Assembly: GCF_023715655.1 (NCBI RefSeq)
Contig: NZ_JAMBON010000028.1
Span: 1-47,572, forward strand
DNA: 47,572 nt
Direction of reading: 5' to 3'
DNA from: Oceanobacillus luteolus
Lineage (GTDB): Bacteria; Bacillota; Bacilli; Bacillales; Amphibacillaceae
Shown: piece after piece, positions 8,800 through 17,136 of the stretch
Position numbering within the stretch: the first letter of the stretch is position 1
Layout: the number at the start of each line of letters is the position of its first letter
The notes under the pieces: model-generated
Told to the model about the DNA's origin: nothing
The model's database searches: none
Seen by the model: only the letters and a program-made list of their open reading frames with translations
Translations under genes and position numbers: made by a program

Positions 8800-8827
8800 A
8801 CTTTTACTAGAGCTGGATTGAGTTACC

Positions 8828-9406
8828 TTATACTTCCACAGCTGTTTTTTCTCTAACTGTTTTCAATGCCGTAGACCATGTAACAACTTCATCCAGCATG
8901 GTGTTGATTGTAGCTTCATGATACGGTGCTGGATTGAATACGCTCATATCCTGGAAGTCAGTGAATAAGCTTAATCCCGGTTGTGTACCGACTACCGCCA
9001 CATTTGGAACGGATAATGCCAAACGCAGATTGTTTGCGGCAGTCACGCCGAGGGTGGATCCGTAGCCGACGATTCCTGCTGCTTTGTTATTCCATTCAGG
9101 ATAGAGGTAATCAATTGCATCTTTTAATGATGAAGTGATTGCTTTGTTGTACTCCGGTGTAATGAAAACAAATCCATCAAGCTCATCAATCTTTTTTGAC
9201 CAGACTTTCGCTTCCGGTGCTTGGTAATCTTGAGACATGATCGCTGGAACTGGCTCGTTGAATGGTGGCAGGTTATAATCTTTAATATCCACTAATTCAT
9301 ATTCCGCATCTGTTCTTTTGTCGGCAATGGATTTCACCCATTCTGCCACTTGTGTATTTACTCTTCCTTGTCTCGTACTTCCTGTAATAATTCCAATCTT
9401 AACCAT
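8828..9406 (-). CDS. NAD(P)H-dependent FMN reductase family protein
   Basis: A 192-aa flavodoxin-like reductase. The N-terminus MVKIGIITGSTRQGRVNTQV is the FMN phosphate-binding loop (GSTR.GR.) of the NADPH-dependent FMN reductase/azoreductase family. FVFITPEYNKAITSSLKDAID at about residues 98-118 is the second flavin-binding segment (PEYN). AGGAGGAATACAA gives a strong ribosome site. Substrate is not predictable; FMN, quinones, azo dyes or chromate are all used by relatives. It stands alone between the array and the divergent ywiB promoter and is probably a single-gene unit. Confidence 0.88.
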   Translation of the reverse strand: MVKIGIITGSTRQGRVNTQVAEWVKSIADKRTDAEYELVDIKDYNLPPFNEPVPAIMSQDYQAPEAKVWSKKIDELDGFVFITPEYNKAITSSLKDAIDYLYPEWNNKAAGIVGYGSTLGVTAANNLRLALSVPNVAVVGTQPGLSLFTDFQDMSVFNPAPYHEATINTMLDEVVTWSTALKTVREKTAVEV

Positions 9407-9572
9407 TTGTATTCCTCCTAAGTAATTTGTTTTGTTGTATTTGCTTGTAATTCAATCCTAGTACATAATTAAACTGCCGGAAACTAATGGTTTTTCATTT
9501 TTGTTGTTTATCCAACATAAATCAAAAATTGTTTGAAAAGTTCCGTAGAATAGGGAACAATACATATTTTTA

Positions 9573-9602
9573 TTGATAAGCTTGCTATTTTATCGATATA
9601 AT
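9573..9602 (+). promoter_or_regulatory. Sigma-A promoter for ywiB-argS
   Basis: TTGATA at 9573-9578, an 18-bp spacer and TATAAT at 9597-9602, 32 nt before the ywiB ATG. Confidence 0.75.
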
Positions 9603-9634
9603 AGTTACATTATCTAAAAAGGAAAGTCGATAAC

Positions 9635-10072
9635 ATGAATGAGCCAAAAAAACGAGTAGCTGTTGAATTGAAGACGACGATTCAAGATGCTGCCGATAAA
9701 GAAATGAACGCAGTAAAGGCCAATGGTGTCTTTATACAGAGTGCTGGAAGGGATGTCTTGTCCTATAAAGAAAAAGTTGATGATATGGATATCACTACGA
9801 TGATTACGATTCAACAAGAAAAAGTATCGATTAAACGAAGTGGGGCAGTCTCCATGCATCAACAATTTCGTCTTGGACAGTTGACGGAGAATGTCTACAA
9901 ACATCCCCATGGCAACATCCATATGGAAACTTTTACAAATACAATCGTGTATGAACAGCTTCAACCTAGTAAATCTGCGCGATTGAGACTGAAATATACG
10001 GTGAAGTTAAACGGACAGGATGAAAGAAATCATATGTTAGAGCTATTTATTAAAGAGGAGGACTCTGAATGA
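9635..10072 (+). CDS. ywiB: YwiB family DUF1934 protein
   Basis: A 145-aa protein of the DUF1934 family, which adopts a lipocalin/calycin-like beta barrel. It is found next to argS in Bacillaceae, as here. The sequence alternates short beta strands ([39 protein letters not shown]) without a signal peptide. Its last four bases overlap the argS start (ATGA), so the pair is translationally coupled. A ribosome site AAAGGAAAG precedes the ATG. Function unknown; a small-ligand role is only inferred from the fold. Confidence 0.88.
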   Translation: MNEPKKRVAVELKTTIQDAADKEMNAVKANGVFIQSAGRDVLSYKEKVDDMDITTMITIQQEKVSIKRSGAVSMHQQFRLGQLTENVYKHPHGNIHMETFTNTIVYEQLQPSKSARLRLKYTVKLNGQDERNHMLELFIKEEDSE

Positions 10073-11742
10073 ACGTATTAGAACAAACAGAGCAGCAGCT
10101 GAAACAGGAAATTGCTCAAGCAGTGCTTACAGCAGGACTTGCTAGCAAGGAAGAGCTTCCTGAAGTGATTTTGGAAAAACCAAAAGATAAATCCCATGGT
10201 GATTTTGCAACGAATATCGCAATGCAACTAGCCCGGATTGCTAAAAAAGCTCCACGACAAATTGCGGACGATATCGTGAAGGAAATCAATCAAGAAGAAG
10301 CATCCATTGAAAAAATTGAAATTGCTGGACCAGGATTCATCAACTTCTTCATGAAAAATGACTTCCTGCAACAAATTATTCCAACGGTCTTGGAACAAGG
10401 GGAAAATTACGGCAGATCGAATGCCGGAAATGGGGAACGGGTACAAGTGGAATTCGTATCGGTGAACCCAACTGGAGACCTGCATCTTGGTCATGCGCGT
10501 GGAGCGGCTTACGGAGATGTGCTTTGTAATGTGTTCGATGCAGCTGGATACAATGTTGAACGGGAATATTATATCAATGATGCTGGAAGCCAAATTGATA
10601 ATCTCGGTTTATCTGTTGAGGCGCGTTATTTACAGGAACTCGGTCAAGATGTCGAAATGCCAGAAGATGGCTATCATGGTCAAGTCATTATCGATATGGC
10701 AAAAGCGATTATTGAAGAAGACGGCGATAAATGGCTGGAGAAATCCCATCAAGAGCGTTTGGAATATATGAAGGAATATGGCTTAAAAGCTTCCTTGAAA
10801 AACATTGAACGCGACTTAAAAGATTTCCAAGTCGAGTTTGACAATTGGTTTTCAGAGCGTTCTCTTTATGAAGATAATCAGATTCAGGATGCGATCAAGA
10901 AGCTGGAAGAAGGGGACTACGTCTATGAAAAAGATGGGGCAACGTGGTTCAAGTCTACCGCATTCGGTGAAGACGACAAAGACCGTGTCATCATCAAACA
11001 AGATGGCAGTTACACATACCTGACTCCAGATATTGCGTATCATAAAAATAAATTAGATCGTGGTTTTGATAAAATCATTAACGTTTGGGGCTCTGACCAC
11101 CATGGTTATGTTGCCCGGATGAAAGCTGCAATTCAAGCTTTAGGATATTCAGCAGACAAGTTTGATGTAAAAATCATTCAAATGGTGAATCTCTTCGAAG
11201 GCGGCGAAAAGGTCCGCATGAGTAAGCGTACTGGAAAAGCGGTCAGCCTCCGTGAATTGATGGACGAAGTGGGCATTGATGCGACGCGCTACTTCTTCGT
11301 TTCCCGTTCGAACGATTCCCAGCTTGATTTTGACATGGACCTTGCACGTTCCCAGTCCAATGAAAACCCGGTATACTACGTACAATATGCCCATGCTCGG
11401 ATCTGTACGATGTTGGAGCAGGCGAAAAATAAAGGCTTTGATGTTGATGCGGAGTTTAATCCTGAAATTTTAACAGCTGAAAAAGAGCAGGATTTATTAA
11501 AGAAACTTGGTGAATTCCCACAAACAATCGCTGACGCGGCGGAAAAACATGCACCACAACGTCTAACAAATTACGTGTTCGAGCTAGCATCATTACTTCA
11601 TAGCTTCTATAACGCTGAAAAAGTACTCGATGCCGACGCTCAAGAACGTACAACTGCAAGAATAGCTTTAATGAAAGCAGTCCGAATTACCATCGCCAAT
11701 GCATTGAATCTAATTGGTGTAACTGCACCAGAAAAAATGTAA
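10069..11742 (+). CDS. argS: Arginyl-tRNA synthetase
   Basis: Charges tRNA-Arg with arginine. This is a class I synthetase of 557 aa, the usual length. The N-terminal Add1 domain has the [17 protein letters not shown] block. The HIGH-type signature is [11 protein letters not shown] at about residues 136-145, and [14 protein letters not shown] is the KMSKS-loop equivalent. The C-terminal DALR anticodon-binding domain begins near [10 protein letters not shown]. It overlaps ywiB by 4 bp, with GAGGAGGA before the start. Confidence 0.97.
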   Translation: MNVLEQTEQQLKQEIAQAVLTAGLASKEELPEVILEKPKDKSHGDFATNIAMQLARIAKKAPRQIADDIVKEINQEEASIEKIEIAGPGFINFFMKNDFLQQIIPTVLEQGENYGRSNAGNGERVQVEFVSVNPTGDLHLGHARGAAYGDVLCNVFDAAGYNVEREYYINDAGSQIDNLGLSVEARYLQELGQDVEMPEDGYHGQVIIDMAKAIIEEDGDKWLEKSHQERLEYMKEYGLKASLKNIERDLKDFQVEFDNWFSERSLYEDNQIQDAIKKLEEGDYVYEKDGATWFKSTAFGEDDKDRVIIKQDGSYTYLTPDIAYHKNKLDRGFDKIINVWGSDHHGYVARMKAAIQALGYSADKFDVKIIQMVNLFEGGEKVRMSKRTGKAVSLRELMDEVGIDATRYFFVSRSNDSQLDFDMDLARSQSNENPVYYVQYAHARICTMLEQAKNKGFDVDAEFNPEILTAEKEQDLLKKLGEFPQTIADAAEKHAPQRLTNYVFELASLLHSFYNAEKVLDADAQERTTARIALMKAVRITIANALNLIGVTAPEKM

Positions 11743-11750
11743 TTTAAATA

Positions 11751-11793
11751 AAAAGCCAAATCATTTCCTAGGGGGGGATGATTTGGCTTTTTT
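11751..11793 (+). terminator. Intrinsic terminator after argS
   Basis: AAAAGCCAAATCAT at 11751-11764 pairs with ATGATTTGGCTTTT at 11778-11791, followed by more T; strong stem. Confidence 0.93.
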
Positions 11794-11817
11794 GGGCTTC
11801 ATTCCTATTGGAGGTCC

Positions 11818-11935
11818 GCAGTACAAATACCTCTCGCTTTCCGCGGGCGGCTGGGAAGCCTCCTCGCGAGCAAGCTCGCTGTGGGGTCTCCCCTAAGCCT
11901 TTCCTCCCGCAGGAGTCTCGAGATATTTGGACTGC
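11818..11935 (-). repeat. Palindromic intergenic repeat with CCGCGGAAAGCGAG core, copy R1
   Basis: About 118 bp, with ends GCAGTACAAATACCTC and GAGATATTTGGACTGC nearly complementary. Inner landmarks on the minus strand are GAGACTCCTGCGGGAGG, GAGACCCC, CGAGGAGGC and CCGCCCGCGGAAAGCGAG. It is almost the reverse complement of the copy at 19511-19621. From memory this type of element is scattered in many Bacillaceae genomes. It lies between the argS terminator and fadF, facing copy R2. The 125 bp between R1 and R2 (11936-12060) are AT-rich with nothing recognisable. Confidence 0.85.
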
Positions 11936-12060
11936 TCTCTGCTAAAATCAATAATGGCATTTTGATTATATAAGGCAATAGCGCTACTTGTAAGTAAAAA
12001 TATCGTATGAATTAGATAAGTAAATTTATTCATTACGCTAAATAACAGAAATACCTGGGA

Positions 12061-12241
12061 GCAGCCCCCGATACACCGGAGACTCCTGTGGGAGCAGAGG
12101 CATCGGTGAGACCCCACAAGGCGCTTGCGCCTGAGGCAGACTAAGAACGCCACGTCCTGTGGCAACGTCTGCACTAGCACGTCCTGTGCGTCGGAGGCTC
12201 ACAAAGCCGCCCACGGAAAGCGAAGGTGTATCGGGGGCTGC
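12061..12241 (+). repeat. Palindromic intergenic repeat, copy R2, with extra hairpin module
   Basis: 181 bp with perfect 17-bp terminal inverted repeats GCAGCCCCCGATACACC (12061-12077) and GGTGTATCGGGGGCTGC (12225-12241). Internal landmarks match R1/R3 (GAGACTCCTGTGGGAG, GAGACCCC, GCCGCCCACGGAAAGCGA). A module inserted at about 12130-12195 holds two small hairpins that share CACGTCCTGTG, one of them inside GCAGAC/GTCTGC. The terminal arms differ in sequence from R3 (GCAGTCCAAATACCTC) yet stay fully complementary. Confidence 0.85.
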
Positions 12242-12330
12242 GGACCGTCAGAAGAAATTCTTTGAGTACATTAGGTTAGTAATCTGTATTAATCTCCAAA
12301 TAATAAAATAATTTTATTTATACAAATCTA

Positions 12331-12357
12331 TTGACTGAATGGTCATTCACCTATAAA
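12331..12357 (+). promoter_or_regulatory. fadF promoter with FadR/TetR-like operator
   Basis: TTGACT at 12331-12336 is a near-consensus -35, and TATAAA at 12352-12357 is a possible -10 with a short spacer. Between them lies TGAATGGTCATTCA (12336-12349), a palindrome with the TGAATGA/TCATTCA half-sites of Bacillus FadR boxes. A repressor here would block polymerase. The candidate binder is the TetR protein at 20608-21234 or an unseen FadR. The leader to the fadF start is about 130 nt. Confidence 0.65.
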
Positions 12358-12490
12358 GTAGTAGTAAAGAATTTTCTAAACTGGCGGTACATATCAAATA
12401 TTGTATCATCCCCAGTTGCCATCAAATTTTTTTAGCACATTATGAAATCGCTATCATTCTGAATAAATAAAAAAGAGGGGGAGCATATAA

Positions 12491-14593
12491 ATGGATACAT
12501 TTCTTATCATCAACTGGATCGCATTCTTAATTGTAACGATTTATGCAATCTATTTATTTGCTAGAGTTGTTACGACTAGAATAGCCTACATCAAACTGGG
12601 GAGGAAGTCAGAGTTTGATGGCGAAGTTAAGTTACGCTTGAAGCGAGTAGGCAAGATTGTGTTTGGACAATCGAAATTGCTGAAGGACAAAAAATCGGGA
12701 ATCATTCATGTCATGATGTTTTACGGATTTATCCTTGTCCAATTTGGCGCAATTGATATGTTCATCAAAGGATTGTCACCTGGAAACCATTTGCCGTTCG
12801 GTCCATTATACCCAGGATTCGTCTTTTTCCAAGAGCTTGTCACATTGATGATTCTCGTGGCGGTTGTTTGGGCCTTCTATCGCCGATACATGGAAAAGCT
12901 TGTCCGCTTGAAAAGGGGCTTTAAAGCTGGGGTCGTACTTATCTTTATCGGCACACTCATGCTTTCCGTGTTATTTGGAAATGGAATGCTCATGCTCTGG
13001 GAGGAGCGCGCAACTGCATGGACAGAGCCTGTTGCAAGTTTAGTAGCATCCACCTTTAGCTTCTTATCGCCAGAAGCTGCGATGGTCTTGTTTTTCATTG
13101 CATGGTGGGTCCATACGGTAACCCTTTTAGCGTTCTTAGTGTATATTCCACAATCCAAGCACTTCCACTTGCTTGCGGCACCAGTCAATGTGTTCTTAAG
13201 TAAGAAAGTGCCTGGTAAGCTTGAAAAGATTGATTTTGATATCGATGAGGAAGATGAAGACGAAGAGATTTCCTTTGGGGTAGGCAAGGTCGAGGACTTC
13301 AAGCAGTTCCAAATGATTGACTTTTATGCCTGCGTGGAATGCGGTCGCTGTACGGACGTCTGTCCAGCTGCAGGAACAGGAAAAATGCTTTCCCCAATGG
13401 ATATTATGATCAAGCTCCGTGACCATTTAACGGAAAAAGGAGCAGCTGTAACCGGAAAATCTCCATGGGTTCCGAGCTATGCATTCGCCGGAGCAGCTGG
13501 AAACCAAGCAAGTGCAGGCGGAGAAGCTGCAGAAACGATTCAAAATATGAGTTTAGTAGGCGATGTCATTACAGCTGAAGAGCTTTCTGGTTGTACGACT
13601 TGCCGGAACTGTGAAGATGCTTGTCCTGTAAATAACGAACATGTTGGTACAATTATCGACCTGCGCCGTTATCTTGTGATGACGGAAGGGAAAATGGATT
13701 CCGACATCCAACGTGCGGTACAAAACATCGAGCGTCAAGGGAATCCGTGGGGCTTATCGAAAAAAGACCGTATCAAATGGCGTGAAGAAGATGAGTCAGT
13801 TTATATTCCGACAGTAAAAGAGTTGAAAAAAGAAGGAAAAGACTTTGAATACTTGTTCTGGGTAAGCTCGATGGGTGCGTACGACAGCCGTAGCCAAAAG
13901 ATTGCCATCGCTTTTGCGAAACTGATGAATAAAGCTGGAGTGAGCTTTGCGATTTTAGGAAATACAGAGGCAAACTCAGGAGACACGGCTCGTCGAATTG
14001 GAAACGAATTCCTTTTCCAAGAAATTGCTGAAAAGAACATCAAACAGTTTACAAAATACGATGTGAAGAAAATCGTCACGATCGACCCGCATGCATATAA
14101 TATATTTAAGAATGAATATCCGGACTTTGGCTTTGAGGCAGAAGTGTATCATCACACTCAACTACTCTACGATCTTATCATGGAAGGCAGCCTACAGCCA
14201 AAGGGAAGCATTAATGAACGCCTAACTTATCATGATTCATGTTATCTTGGAAGATATAATGGTGTCTATGACCCACCTAGGGAAATCCTAAAATCAATTC
14301 CAGGTTTGGAGTTGGTGGAAATGGTCCGTAACCGAGAGAACGGAATGTGTTGTGGAGCCGGTGGAGGCTTGATGTGGACGGAAGAAACGACTGGAACCCG
14401 CATCAACGTAGCTCGTACGGAACAAGCTTTAGCCGTCAGCCCATCGATGATTTCCACTGGATGCCCATATTGCTTGACGATGATCAGTGATGGAACGAAA
14501 GCAAAAGAAGTCGATGAAGACATCAGTACCATGGATGTTGCAGAAATTCTAGCAATCTCTGTATTCAAGGAAGAAGAAGCAAAGACTGCCTAA
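12491..14593 (+). CDS. fadF: FadF: membrane Fe-S oxidoreductase of acyl-CoA oxidation
   Basis: A 700-aa protein matching B. subtilis FadF (YwjF). The N-terminal 220 residues hold several membrane helices (about 5-25, 73-92, 112-130, 146-166, 185-220). Then two 4Fe-4S motifs follow, CVECGRCTDVCP (Cys281/284/287/291) and CTTCRNCEDACP (Cys368/371/374/378). The C-terminal heterodisulfide-reductase-like CCG region has DSCYLGRYNGVYDPPRE and CCGAGGGLMW. It probably passes electrons from ETF, reduced by acyl-CoA dehydrogenases, to menaquinone; this is inferred from the family and context. GAGGGGGAGC precedes the ATG. It leads the acyl-CoA cluster but is separated from the thiolase by a repeat and a terminator. 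Confidence 0.93.
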   Translation: MDTFLIINWIAFLIVTIYAIYLFARVVTTRIAYIKLGRKSEFDGEVKLRLKRVGKIVFGQSKLLKDKKSGIIHVMMFYGFILVQFGAIDMFIKGLSPGNHLPFGPLYPGFVFFQELVTLMILVAVVWAFYRRYMEKLVRLKRGFKAGVVLIFIGTLMLSVLFGNGMLMLWEERATAWTEPVASLVASTFSFLSPEAAMVLFFIAWWVHTVTLLAFLVYIPQSKHFHLLAAPVNVFLSKKVPGKLEKIDFDIDEEDEDEEISFGVGKVEDFKQFQMIDFYACVECGRCTDVCPAAGTGKMLSPMDIMIKLRDHLTEKGAAVTGKSPWVPSYAFAGAAGNQASAGGEAAETIQNMSLVGDVITAEELSGCTTCRNCEDACPVNNEHVGTIIDLRRYLVMTEGKMDSDIQRAVQNIERQGNPWGLSKKDRIKWREEDESVYIPTVKELKKEGKDFEYLFWVSSMGAYDSRSQKIAIAFAKLMNKAGVSFAILGNTEANSGDTARRIGNEFLFQEIAEKNIKQFTKYDVKKIVTIDPHAYNIFKNEYPDFGFEAEVYHHTQLLYDLIMEGSLQPKGSINERLTYHDSCYLGRYNGVYDPPREILKSIPGLELVEMVRNRENGMCCGAGGGLMWTEETTGTRINVARTEQALAVSPSMISTGCPYCLTMISDGTKAKEVDEDISTMDVAEILAISVFKEEEAKTA

Positions 14594-14596
14594 GCT

Positions 14597-14899
14597 CAAA
14601 AGCGAAAGTGCCCGTTTAGGGACGTACAGACTGGACCGAACCGCAGGAGATAAAGGAAACATGCCCCTTTAGGGGTATGCCGACGTTGGGCTTTAGCCCG
14701 TACTTAGTCGGCCCTCCTAAACATAGAGTCGATGTTGACTTATCGTGTCATGAGGTTTGGGAAGTCTGATAGTCCCAATGCTCGTCGTGTTGCAAGCTTA
14801 GTCGGTGTAGCGGCACTCCTCGCAAAGCTGCACGGAGTATTACAAAGTAGCAGATTCATGAAGATATACAAGTCGATGCTTCACTGGAGCTGGACGTGG
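14597..14899 (+). repeat. Structured repeat S1 (GGAGATAAAGGAAACA element, long form, with internal insertion)
   Basis: Shares with copies at 36081, 44553 and 44754 the order AAAGCGAAAG, CCCGTTTAGGGACG, CAGACTGG, GGAGATAAAGGAAACA, GATGTTGACTTATCG, GTCCC, GGAGCTGGACGTGG. After GGAAACA it has a roughly 60-bp module of two hairpins (CCCCTTTAGGGG and CCGAC..GGGCTTTAGCCC..GTCGG). A further stretch of about 105 bp (14777-14881) sits between GTCCC and CACTGGAGCTGG and is absent from other copies. The element fills the fadF/thiolase gap. A short open frame over 14732-14944 is not a credible gene. Confidence 0.8.
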
Positions 14900-14959
14900 C
14901 TATTGAACAAAACTACTCAGACATGCAGAAATTCTGCTCTTTAGCCTAATAGTACAATA

Positions 14960-14990
14960 GAAAGAGGTATAAACCCTATACCTCTTTCTT
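14960..14990 (+). terminator. Intrinsic terminator between fadF and the thiolase gene
   Basis: GAAAGAGGTATA at 14960-14971 and TATACCTCTTTC at 14977-14988 form a perfect 12-bp stem with a 5-nt loop. The T tract is short (TTT interrupted by C). It separates fadF from the following operon. Confidence 0.8.
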
Positions 14991-15002
14991 TACAACCAAC
15001 AC

Positions 15003-15018
15003 TTGAGCGAGCGTTCAA
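15003..15018 (+). promoter_or_regulatory. Candidate TetR/FadR-like operator before the thiolase operon
   Basis: TTGAGCGAGCGTTCAA is a 16-bp imperfect palindrome 41 nt upstream of the thiolase ATG, in the position expected of an operator over a promoter. Its TGA...TCA half-sites resemble those of the fadF operator at 12336-12349, so one regulator may control both units. The -10 is not clear (TATTAA at 15031 is possible). Confidence 0.5.
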
Positions 15019-15058
15019 TCGCAAGCTTGATATTAATATATTTTAAAGGAGGATTATT

Positions 15059-16240
15059 ATGAGAAAAACGGTAATCGTATCTGGAGCAAGGACACCATTC
15101 GGAAAATTTGGGGGTGCTTTAAAAGCTTTTCAAGCATCTGATCTTGGGGGAAAAGTGATTTCGGAAGCGGTGAAGCAAGCTGGAATTGATGGTGAACAAG
15201 TAGATGAAGTAATTATGGGGTCAGTTTTACAAGGTGGTCAAGGTCAAATTCCATCTCGTCAAGCAGCTAGAAAAGCAGGGCTTCCATGGGGAGTGAAAAC
15301 AGAAACAATCAACAAAGTCTGTGCATCCGGCCTTCGCGCAGTGACGCTTGCGGATCAGCTTATCCGTCTTGGTGATGAAGACGTTATTGTTGCAGGGGGT
15401 ATGGAAAGCATGAGCAATGCTCCATACATCCTGAAAGATGCTCGCTGGGGAAATCGCATGGGGGATAAGCAGGTCGTCGATATGATGATTCACGATGGAC
15501 TAACTTGTTCATTTGAAGGCGTCCATATGGGGAATTACGGAAACTCGACTGCAAATGAATTCAATGTAAGCCGTGAAGCACAAGATGACTGGGCATATCG
15601 CAGCCACAAACTTGCAGTAGAAGCGATTGAATCCGGAAAATTTAAAGATGAAATTGTGCCACTTGAAGTTCCACAACGTAAAGGTGACCCAATCGTTGTT
15701 GATACAGACGAAGCACCACGAAAAGATACAAGTGCAGAAAAACTTGCGCAACTGCGTCCAGCTTTTGATCCTGATGGAACGATAACTGCAGGAAATGCAC
15801 CAGGTATCAATGATGGAGCAGCTGCTTTTGTTGTCATGGGTGATGATAAGGCAGAGGAGCTGGGAATTAACCCGCTCGCAACCGTTCTTGGTCACGCTGA
15901 AGTAGCGGTGGAAGCGAAAGATTTCCCACAAACTCCAGGTATCGTCATCAATAAGCTTTTAGAAAAAACAGGTTATACGAAAGACGATATCGATTTGTTT
16001 GAAATCAACGAAGCGTTTGCGGTCGTTTCCTTGGCAAGTAGCCAAATTGCTGGAATTGATATGGATAAAGTGAATGTTAACGGTGGTGCAGTTGCACTTG
16101 GGCATCCAATTGGTGCAAGTGGAGCGCGGATTATCCTCACGTTGATCCACGAATTGAAGCGTCGTGGCGGCGGACTTGGAATTGCGGCAATTTGTAGTGG
16201 CGGCGGCCAAGGTGACGCGATCTTAATCGAAGTAAAATAG
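15059..16240 (+). CDS. Acetyl-CoA acetyltransferase (thiolase)
   Basis: A biosynthetic/degradative thiolase of 393 aa that splits acetoacetyl-CoA (or related 3-ketoacyl-CoA) with CoA, or condenses two acetyl-CoA. The acyl-enzyme Cys88 is in [11 protein letters not shown]. The active-site His is in [14 protein letters not shown] near residue 349, and the second cysteine is in CSGGGQGDA near the C-terminus. AAAGGAGG gives a strong ribosome site. It is the first gene of a tight run with the hydroxyacyl-CoA dehydrogenase 25 bp downstream, equivalent to mmgA-mmgB in B. subtilis. Chain-length preference is not readable from sequence. Confidence 0.94.
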   Translation: MRKTVIVSGARTPFGKFGGALKAFQASDLGGKVISEAVKQAGIDGEQVDEVIMGSVLQGGQGQIPSRQAARKAGLPWGVKTETINKVCASGLRAVTLADQLIRLGDEDVIVAGGMESMSNAPYILKDARWGNRMGDKQVVDMMIHDGLTCSFEGVHMGNYGNSTANEFNVSREAQDDWAYRSHKLAVEAIESGKFKDEIVPLEVPQRKGDPIVVDTDEAPRKDTSAEKLAQLRPAFDPDGTITAGNAPGINDGAAAFVVMGDDKAEELGINPLATVLGHAEVAVEAKDFPQTPGIVINKLLEKTGYTKDDIDLFEINEAFAVVSLASSQIAGIDMDKVNVNGGAVALGHPIGASGARIILTLIHELKRRGGGLGIAAICSGGGQGDAILIEVK

Positions 16241-16265
16241 AAACTTCATTCGGGAGGAAGAACAC

Positions 16266-17117
16266 ATGACAATCAAAAAAGTAATGGTCATTGGAGCAGG
16301 ACAGATGGGTTCGGGGATCGCCCAAGTAAATGCCCAGGCTGGCTTCGATGTTCTTTTATATGATGCCAACCAAGAAGCTATTGAAAAAGGTCTTCAACAT
16401 ATTGAGAAACTCCTTATCCGGGCAGTGGATAAGGAGAGAATCACCGAAGACGAGAAAACAGCTACCCTGAAGCGACTCCAGCCAGCGAAATCGCTTAAAG
16501 ATGCTGAAAGTTGTGATCTCGTAATTGAAGCGATTGTTGAAAATATGGATGTCAAAACAAAGGTGTTCCGTGAACTGGACGAAATCACACCAGAACATAC
16601 GATATTAGCGACCAATACTTCATCCTTGCCGATTACAGAAATCGCAGCGGCAACTAAACGGCCGGAAAAAGTGATTGGCATGCATTTTATGAATCCTGTT
16701 CCAGTCATGAAGCTGGTGGAAGTGATTCGTGGAATTCAAACGAGTGATGAAACCTATGAAACGATCGCGAAGATGTCAGAAGCGCTCGGAAAAACATCTG
16801 TTGAAGTTGCTGATTTTCCTGGCTTTGCGGCAAACCGCATTCTTATGCCGATGATCAATGAAGCGATTTACGCCGTATATGAAGGAGTAGCAACGCCTGA
16901 GGATATTGATACGGTGATGAAGCTGGGTATGAATCATCCGATGGGACCACTTACGCTTGCGGACTTTATCGGCTTGGATACGTGCCTATATATTATGGAA
17001 GTTCTATATGAAGGTTTTGGAGACAGCAAATATCGCCCGTGTCCGCTACTTAGGAAGTATGTGAAGGCAGGTTGGCTCGGTAAGAAATCAGGCCGTGGTT
17101 TCTATGTATACGACTAA
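16266..17117 (+). CDS. 3-hydroxybutyryl-CoA dehydrogenase
   Basis: NAD(P)-dependent oxidation of (S)-3-hydroxybutyryl-CoA to acetoacetyl-CoA. At 283 aa it has the usual two-domain length. The N-terminal Rossmann domain has [13 protein letters not shown] (residues 8-20). The catalytic His is in [16 protein letters not shown] and the catalytic region is followed by [14 protein letters not shown]. The C-terminal domain has [16 protein letters not shown] and ends [24 protein letters not shown] precedes the ATG. It corresponds to mmgB/hbd and is co-transcribed with the thiolase and acyl-CoA dehydrogenases. Confidence 0.95.
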   Translation: MTIKKVMVIGAGQMGSGIAQVNAQAGFDVLLYDANQEAIEKGLQHIEKLLIRAVDKERITEDEKTATLKRLQPAKSLKDAESCDLVIEAIVENMDVKTKVFRELDEITPEHTILATNTSSLPITEIAAATKRPEKVIGMHFMNPVPVMKLVEVIRGIQTSDETYETIAKMSEALGKTSVEVADFPGFAANRILMPMINEAIYAVYEGVATPEDIDTVMKLGMNHPMGPLTLADFIGLDTCLYIMEVLYEGFGDSKYRPCPLLRKYVKAGWLGKKSGRGFYVYD

Positions 17118-17136
17118 CACCTTGGAGGTTACTACG

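Noticed and set aside
11892-12180. Antisense frame of 95 codons across repeats R1 and R2
   Set aside because: It translates palindromic repeats; no homologous protein pattern.
14732-14944. Open frame of about 70 codons between fadF and the thiolase
   Set aside because: It lies within the structured repeat S1, has no ribosome site and no recognisable protein pattern.
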